Below are positions 34,906-43,900 of a stretch of DNA of 64,000 nucleotides, one piece after another (position 1 is the stretch's first letter; each line of letters opens with the position of its first letter). Below the pieces are notes generated by a model. It was given only the letters and a program-made list of their open reading frames with translations. It searched no databases and was not told where the DNA came from. Source of the stretch: Breviolum minutum Mf 1.05b.01 (lineage: Eukaryota > Sar > Dinophyceae > Suessiales > Symbiodiniaceae); NCBI GenBank assembly GCA_000507305.1, contig DF240501.1, positions 1 to 64,000 of the forward strand, read 5' to 3'. The translations under genes were made by a program, and so were the position numbers.

Positions 34906-37900
34906 GGTGGAACAACCCAAGTCACAGCACATCAAACAATTGATATCAAACACCCACTGTGACCTGAAGATATCTCTCCTTCAATCCTGGTTTGTGCATG
35001 GGATTTCTACGCAAAAGAAGCAGTTGATAGTGTGTTATCCCTAGATTTTAAAGTGGTCCTGGTATTTATATAATGGTATTTATATATGTGTTCTTCATGT
35101 TTTGTTGTTTCTTTCCTTTGGATGGTCGGCTCATTTTTTTTGAACCTGGTGCATCACTGCATCTGTATATACATGTTTACTTCATTTTTTTTTGTCAGGG
35201 CTATCGATACACCTTTCTGGACTTGCGAGGCCTTGCGAGCCTGTGAGATCATGAATGAACTTGGCATTCCTCGAAACGACGCTTGGCCAAAGTGAATTTG
35301 CAAATGCAAGTTGCAGTGAGACAATGATATTGTCATTGTGTTTTGCGGCCTGGGTTGTGATTTGATTCAGTCAGATATTGTGAGGTTGCATTTGGATCAA
35401 TCATCGGCCTATATAATAGATCGTTGTTTGGTAGACGTTGCTATGGCGTACTGTTGCCGATAGTTTCCTTGCATTTTCCATTTGGTGATTGAAAACACCA
35501 ACTTAACAGGCAGAATAAAAAATGGTTGTCAATTTGTCTCCTGCAGGAGTTCCCATACATTTGGCATGACAAACGAAGTTTCTTACTTCTTCCTATATAG
35601 AGATGTAAGATCTCATGAACCCAACCTAGTTCCTGAGCACTGTGCATGTCACCAGCCAAGGACATGACCTTGCATTTTCTCAGCATCTTGGCCGATGGGA
35701 AGATGGTGAACATATCAGGAATAATATGGAATGGTCGATTGCCGTTTTGAGCTTGCAATCCAAGGAATCCCCAAGGATCTCAAGCGGTTTTAATGATACA
35801 ATGTGAAATTTAGCATTTGATTCAAATCTTTACTAGCCAGGACTTCTTGGCCAGACTCTCATGCCACCATGTTGGAAACGATCTCATTCGTTTCTGAGTC
35901 CGGGGTGACCACGGGTTTCTTTTGCAAGCTAAGAGTGTGTGTGCTTTCTTGGGGGTACACGGATCACGGCCAAACTTTGTGAGGGATTCAGATCATCAGC
36001 ACTTGCATCTATCAGGTCGAGGGTGTGCACAACAGTTCACTTGCCTCAAGAAGGCCAAGAGGTATACACAATCTCCGAAGGACATCAGCACGGGCTCGGG
36101 GAGAGCATGTGGATCTTGTAGGAAGCATTGCAGCCAACAGAGAGAGAATGAAATTGGCCCATTGATATAGCAAGTGAGGAGTGAAATCCCCATGCCATCC
36201 GAAGCTCTTTTAGTTTGATCTACAGTGAGTTCTTGGTAATTTGCAGTCCACATGTTTAGGTTCAATCATCGTGGCATTTGATCCAATAACGAACTAACCA
36301 AAAAAAAAAGAACACGGGACCCTCAGGTTGTGGCAGGTTTCAGGGTTTCAGAAATCCCTGATGCCTAGGACATGCCAGGGTATCGGCCTGAAGTTGTGTT
36401 TATTGGAAGAGTCAACTCGGGCAAGTCCTCCATGATCAATGCCACTGGGTCTAGAAATCATCCTGGCGGTTATGGGCTGTTCCCTTGCAGAGACGGGGCC
36501 CACTGATGAAGAATTTGCAAAGACACATGCAGGATGGATATGTATACTGAACATAAAGTACTTGCATCATACAATTTTAGATCACAGATACCTTTGGCGC
36601 CTTGAGTCATTGTATTTGTGGACTTTCCCACATGGTGACTATTTAGTCTTTGACCGTACCGGACTTAAGGAACTCCCCTTGAAGCATTCAGCAACTTGTG
36701 TCAAGCAGAACTATAGCTAGGGATTTGTCACTTCCGTCACTAGAACATGTCCATCATGGCGGCATCAGTGGAAGACTCCAGAGGAAGCTGTTGCAAAGTT
36801 TCAGTCTATATAGAGTCTAGAGTTTGCAAAGATGAAACCATGTAGTAATATTATTGTTTAATCCAACAAAGCAATATGCGGTATGCAACGGAATCCTTCT
36901 AATTATGATGCCAAAAAACATCGACGCTCTCAGCGAGTCGTCAAAGCTTGGCTGCCAGACGCTCGCAGGCCTTGTTTAGCTCCTTGACGAAGTTTGCCCC
37001 TGCCTCCAAAACAAGGGCTTTCACCAGAAAGATGATGTACTACGAGGTGAACAAAGAACGTGCAGGACATATACGCCGTATACTCACTGTTGGCAAGTGA
37101 CAGAAGAATCACATACTGCGGATAGAGATTGTCGTTGTGGAGTTTTTGTTGGTTTTCCATGATTTTCCATGGTCTTCTGGTTAGTGCAATATTTTAAGCG
37201 TACCTATTGTGTCCCAAATGGTGTTATAGATTCCGGTGAACTTTTTTTCCCCATTATTACAGTAATTATTATTACTCCCCCTAGGGGCGGAAACAACCCA
37301 AAGTTTGTGTGGAACAACGGTGATGTGTTGTAAATCTGTGCAGGATTACCACATTTTATGATGGTAGATACTCCTGGTCTTGGCTGCGCCGATATCGAAC
37401 GAGCTGCAGCTATCACAAGGGATTGGCCCGACTTGATTTATGAGCCTTGGCGGAATGGTTGAATACACTCCCTGAAACTAAAAGCAAAAACACCTGAAAA
37501 TAGGCCGAAACCCAAAAGGAAACTAGTATTCATTCCAACCATCCATTTCCAGCCATTTCTTTCTGGTTTGGGTCAGTTTCGATAGCATGTTATTCACCTG
37601 ACACCGCCACAAGTCACTGGTTTCCACTAGTTTCCCGTTGCAGCCCTGGTCAACCAGCAAAATGTTTCCATCTTCCCTATATGGATGCTGTTAGTTTTGT
37701 TACAAAACCATGGTGAGTCTTCGGTGCATCATGCAGAGAGTTTTTCTATGCTTCAGTTAGGTGAGTTGCGCAAAAGCATATATAATGGAAACAAACATAT
37801 TTTGCGCTAGCTTCGGCAAGGTACATTTGGCACCAAACCATCCCAACCTTACAAAAACACAAACCGAACTGCCAAGGACTATTTGAAGAATCGAGAAGCG

Positions 37901-40900
37901 TTGAAGCACCTGAGAATCAAGATCTATAGTGAATACCTTTTTAAGTATTTTGTTTTTCGACATGTTGCCGGGATCCGAGGTACTGTATACATTTGTTTCT
38001 TTGATTTTATCGTTCAAAGTCCTTGCTGGAAAAACAGGCATGTTTTCCATTTGGTGGATGCTCGAAATCACAAGTTGCTGCCTGGAGACAAGCAGCTTTT
38101 GCACTTGCTGGCTAAAGCACAACGCCGCTCTGTGCGCTACACGATTGTCATCACCAAGATTGATGTTTGCACCCTGGACGTGATGAACATTTCCCAAATA
38201 CCTTTGCTATTTGCTTGGGGAGTCATTTTAAAACTTTGGGCTTCGCCTCTTGAGAAGCTTCAAAACTTCAGTGCCCCAAAATCACAGGTGAATTTGTGGA
38301 GGGACATTTTGGCCTCTTGATATTGGAGGTTTGTGAAGCACGTAAGCCAAGTGGATAGAACAGGAGTTTTGCTACTGTTGATTCAGTACTACTCCAAGGA
38401 CTGTTTGAGGACATGATCCCAAACCTTGGAATTCAACACCAGATATGTTTGCCAGTACATGTAGGGATTGTCGGCTCCGAATTTTAACAAGGTCAAAAGT
38501 GCTCAAAACTCTAGGAAAGAGTTTTGGAACCCCCAAATATATTCTATGCCTAGAGGATCCATGTATGGTAAATTTAGCTAAGAGCCCCCAATTTTTGTGG
38601 TAAATGTAGATAAATTGATATGCCATGCCTTGACTTATCCAAGCCTGTGACTTGTGGCAACCATGGCATCAGGCAAGCGAGCCGTGGCCAACGACACAGC
38701 CAAACGCATTAGAGAGGAGCTGGCTCCTTACTGTTTCCCGGCAAAGAGTCGGAGATGCCCCAAAGAGTAGCGTGCTTGATGGGTAATTGCATGATATCAT
38801 TTTCTACATAATGAGATTTATAATTATTTTCAATATATATTTGTTTCATGTTTATACAATGTATTCTTATATTGCGCGTATGTGTGTGTGCGCATAATTT
38901 TCTAGAGATCCGAAGTGCTTGTCTTCGCGTACAAGTGAGTTCAAATGGTAAATATATTTGTTTTTGGCCAAAGGTGACAATAGATGATGGAGATTGAAAC
39001 AGGAAATTCTCAGGCAATGAACGAAGTATCTTCCTTAATGTTGTTTTTTTTTCAATTGGGATCTATATATGATATCTTAAAGTTCTGGTGCCAACTTCAT
39101 TGATTTTATAAAGCATTGTTTTTCCAAGATTTTCAAAAATAGGGGTAACAAACCTTGTGGTTTTCCATTTGATGAAGAAGGGCTGTTCCACCTATCACCT
39201 TATGGTTGAGCCTTGTTAAGACCAGTTAAGGCTGGTGTTCCCATGTGTTCCCTTTACAGAGACACCGTTTCCACGTGGATGCTGGATGTGTGTATTTGTG
39301 TTGTTTCCATGTTTACCGGCCGGAATGAGCACCTACTAAATGCGATTTTATAGTGCTGGGTGTTCTTCATTTGGTTTGAAGGATCTCCCTTCAACATGGC
39401 GACATGTATGGATGATGAAGGCTCAAGTATTGGGGATACTGAAGTATCCAGACTTCCAGACCAGTATTTTTATTTGGCGGTGTATGTTGTGTAACAGTAG
39501 CTGTTCCATGCAGAAGTACTTTCCATCACATTATTTATCTTGTACAGTAAGTTGCGCTAGGCAGCAGCCACAACAAGGCATGCAACTTTCTGTTGGGTCT
39601 GAATTATATGATACTGCATACTATTTAACGTTGATGCATGTGTAGATATCTACGTACAACGATTCATGCATATCATATCACGATACTGTATATCAATATA
39701 TTGCATGTGGAATCATGTGGATATCTCATATTACCTCATATGGTAACCACTAGTATATACATCAACACCATTTTACAACCCATTCAAATTCTGTTTTTTG
39801 CAGCCCCCTCATGCCTTAAAGAGGGAGTTATCTCAAAAAAAAAACGTTTCCTTTGCCACTTGACCACTTGATTTGAGGCGATGTGGACATCATGTTTGCC
39901 AGCGCACGCAGCTTACGCGGCGTCGATCATCTTTGGTCTAAGATTTGGCAGTCCGTGACCGACACACCACGTGGACGGCGACATAAGGACATCAGCTGCA
40001 GAGCAGGGTCCAGTGATGTCCGGTACAGGGAAGCAGAGTGGCAGGGGCAATGGTAAAGGTTGTGGACCCGGACAAAGAGTCAACTTTTTTAGTGGTCAAA
40101 GTGAAGGCATGTGCAATCGGCTTGCCGAGGGGTGTTGAATCCGGAAGGATGGTCATGGTCAAGTATCCACGGTTATATACATCTACAAACATGTGGAATC
40201 AGTTTCCAGGAGGTCTTTGCAATCAGGACAGTCAGCCCTAAGGACTGTTGCATCAACCCCGTCACTCAAAGACCTGTATTTGAGGATTTCAAGCCCTGAG
40301 CCTGACGCCTTCTGGAAAGAAGACTTGCTATCTGATAGGTTCCACCAAGAAGATACCATTTTTTGGTTCCAGCCGGGGAACCATGTAAGCCTGCCCCTGG
40401 TTGATCACAGAGGGTTGATTGAAGAAACAAATGCTTCAGATGAAGTGTCTCAGTATTTCTTGGAAGGCCGTTTCCATCTCCATGAAGGATTAGAGAAATA
40501 CACATAAAGATGCCTTAAACCTCCAAAGAGGCCTCACTCTTTCTCCACTGTGTTTGATATATTTTGTTGTAGATTCATACAGTATCTATCTGGCATTTCT
40601 GCCATTGGCATGCCTTTCATTTGAGGACATTGCTCGGAAAGAATTGGAACGTTTGAGAACCATGGGGCCGGAGGCCCGGGGTGGTGGTGCTGTTTGTGGG
40701 CCTTTGGAGGTGGAAACCCTAAGAATCAGCATCAAACCCCTCCAAATCTCAGGGGTTTGACTCTGCTTAGGGTTCTTTTGGATCTCCAAACCACCAGGAA
40801 TTTCAGATCCCATGAGTTTTAGGGAATGATAATATTCACAGACCTGAGGAATCCAACCCTTCACACATGACTGTCATATTTCAAGAAAAAAAACCCTGGC

Positions 40901-43900
40901 TTTTTTGCTAGCAGGCGACTCGGGGTCCACAGCTCTCAGAACTCTTAGAGATTCCTGACTACCGACGCTCGGATCAGCTATTATGTGACATGGAAAAAAT
41001 GCATGACATGCAACTCTGCAAATAGCGACACAGTCGATAGGTCATGTTGGTGGAAGTTGGGAATGCAATTGAGTACGACGCTGTTGTTTTTTATTTGTAT
41101 CTGGTTTATGTAGCAATTAGTTTTCTCAGAAACTGGGCTTGATTCAGATCTGAGCGGGCCAAGCCACCGGCGATTCCGCCAAACAGCAAACCCTAAAAAC
41201 AATCGTGTCGGCATCATTTCTTAATCTGACACCGCAAATTGAAGGGTTTCCCTCGTTTTCATCACTAGATCTAGTATCTCTAGATATCATGCATTTATCA
41301 TATATCAATAAAGATATTTATATCATATGATATATCTATATATGCCATGATTTGCTTGTGCCCAAAAAAAGCATGTTAAAAGTCAAAACTGAGGCAATGC
41401 TCCCAGTGAGACAGGTAGCTTTGATGGTGAGGAATGGGCAGAAGATGTAGATTATGATCCTGGAGCTCAAGTTGCAGGTGAACAATATTTTGATGACAAG
41501 TGGGGAGAAGATCTAAATGAGGAGAGTTCCTTGGCAAAAGACGGTTTGGTTGCATGTGTTTTTTGTTTGTGTATTGTGTATTGTTGTTTTTTGTAGATAA
41601 TGATTGTCATTGAAGCTCGTTCCTAGGGCAGCAGAAAAAAAAACACAACGACTCCATGAGGGGACAACAACCCACTCTTTTGGGCGTTTCTGCCCAAACA
41701 GGTGAAGTCGAAAGTCGAGTCGGTGACCTTCAGCCTATGGATGACATGGACGACATGGATGACGAAGACTTCGATGAAGATCTTTACTCTGCAAATGAGA
41801 CAGCAAGTGAACTGGGCTTCCATGATAGTGTGAGGTTACAAAATGATAGAGTGGTTGTTAGTATCATTTTCAACTAGGAGACTCTGGATGAAACCTGTCA
41901 AACTTGGAGTACCAAGATCTGTTTAGAGACTTTCCAATGTTTTGCACCATTTATCTATGTTTTTCACTGTGGGGAGGTAGATGGACTGAATTGGAATGGT
42001 TGGTACAGCAATTCTTCCGGATACTCCAGGTGAGTGACACACATCCAATTCCCATTTTCCCATGGTGGATTTAGTACCTAAGCCGCAGCATGCTGGTAGG
42101 ATTTCTGTTGTTTCCCAACATTATGATGCCATTATATGTCAAGCTTTTCAACTGTTCCTGCGTTATCCACCAAATTGAGAACCCTTGATGGTAAGTTAAT
42201 GATAATCTATTTGTCAGAAAAGGTGCCTCAGCCAGGAAGAGGACCCCATATATGTTGACAAAAGAACAGAGAGAGAGAAAGGGCAACATGAGCTTATGTT
42301 CACAACTTTCCATCACGCTTTATCAAATGCTGGGGATCTCAACGGTAGCATGTTGCAGGTAGCTACATGTTGGTGATGTGCACGAAAGAACAACAATATA
42401 TATATATATATTATAATATAGATTGGGCTCCAAAAGAAAGACGACAACTCATTGATTTCGTACTGGACTATTGTCATATGTTTTTATCAGCGCTTCTCAT
42501 ACGTTTATTTATATATATATATATATGTATACGTATATCGTTTCCTTAGTGCACTCCTACATCATCGAGCCACCTAAAGCCGATCCCCACTGATCGTAAC
42601 TAACGATCAGGAGTTGGAACGAAGATGGGAAGCTTTTGATGATGAGACAGTGAGCGAAGCTCGAGTATCCAAGGATTTTGACCGCTAAGCGCCAAAAAAA
42701 CACAGCGGCTATTGATGGGGTTCACCATGGCCAGGAATAGATAACAACATGTTTGATCATGCTTCCATGTTGCAGCTGGGAACTGGGACATCACTTCTAG
42801 ATTTGGTGATAAGATCTCAAACAAGTTATGATTTCGACAAGCATTCTGTTGAAGGATGGTCCATCAATACCGTGCATTTAAGTTTAATACCTCAACCTTC
42901 ACTTGGACTGTCCATGTTTGAGGGGCTTATATCAATGGGTGTTCATTTTCTCTCCCAGAAATGCGGGAAACCACATAAAAACCATCAGAAAAAAACATAG
43001 CCTGTCTCAACCAACCGGGCAAACACAGGCCGCTCGGATGATCCAAGCTCCGCAACAGAGAACGCCTACCGCAGTAGCTGGGACTTATGATATCATGCTA
43101 GGAAAAAAATCCCAAAAAAAAACACCAAGCATAAGAAGCAATGTATTTGTTTGTCATGTCTTCCTTACCTGTAAAGATTATAGTAGCATGTTTGGCATTT
43201 GAGAACAGCACTTGTCATTTCCCTTAGAAAACTGCCCGCTGAAGGTATGTCTTCTCGTCTTCGTGAGAGATCCAAGGGTCGGCTCATCAGTTGGGGCTCC
43301 TCTGCCACGGTCACCGACAGGTTGGAGATGGGACAGCTGGTGGAACAGCTGGAAGATGAGCCGGATGATGTTGATGCGTACTTCATGGGTTGAGGAATCA
43401 TGGAATATCATGGAATCACTCTTTACTTGAAGATGATATGTAACTTGAGCATAGTATGCACAGCACATAATTGTTGCAACTGGCTTGAGTTGCAGGCAAG
43501 TTTAACATGACATGTGTTGTAATTGAGATAGTTGGCAATGCAACATAGCACTGATTTAACTGTGAGAATGATGGGTTTGGGTACCCCGAAAGTTTGGATG
43601 CAAAGCGAGAAGCAGTTGTATTTCGTTGTTCTGGATCCCATCGCCATAGCTCCATTGTCTTGGCACTGCCATTGACCAAATGCGGACCTACTCATAGAAG
43701 GTTTATCCCATAAAAACAAAGCAGTGATGTTACAGAACCAGATGTTAAAGATGAAGCACATAAGAACAATACGGCAGGTTTTCACCGTTTAACGGATCCA
43801 TTGCATATTACTTGCCGTTGACCGCCCCATGAGCACTATGTCACAACTCCTGGAGGTACTTGTACTATGCGGACGTTTGTGCTTTCCATCACTATCCTGC

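Larger units (their letters stand above)
29690..43855 (+). other. 14-kb interval between the two halves of the GH2 catalytic barrel
   Basis: Upstream the last certain GH2 exons are 29404-29435 (FFNEG) and 29542-~29593, with a possible short piece DERLASW around 29674-29693. Downstream GH2 resumes at 43856 with YADVCAFHHYPAWY. Only about 15-20 residues of the family's usual sequence are unaccounted for across this gap. The interval contains an EngB-type GTPase gene and exons that look like at least two other genes. It is either one giant intron with nested genes, a genomic insertion or rearrangement, or an assembly join. Confidence 0.55.

Noticed and set aside
34598..35044. 148-codon ORF with long poly-Leu
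   Set aside because: The middle is the CTA repeat; only the first 45 codons or so look like an exon.
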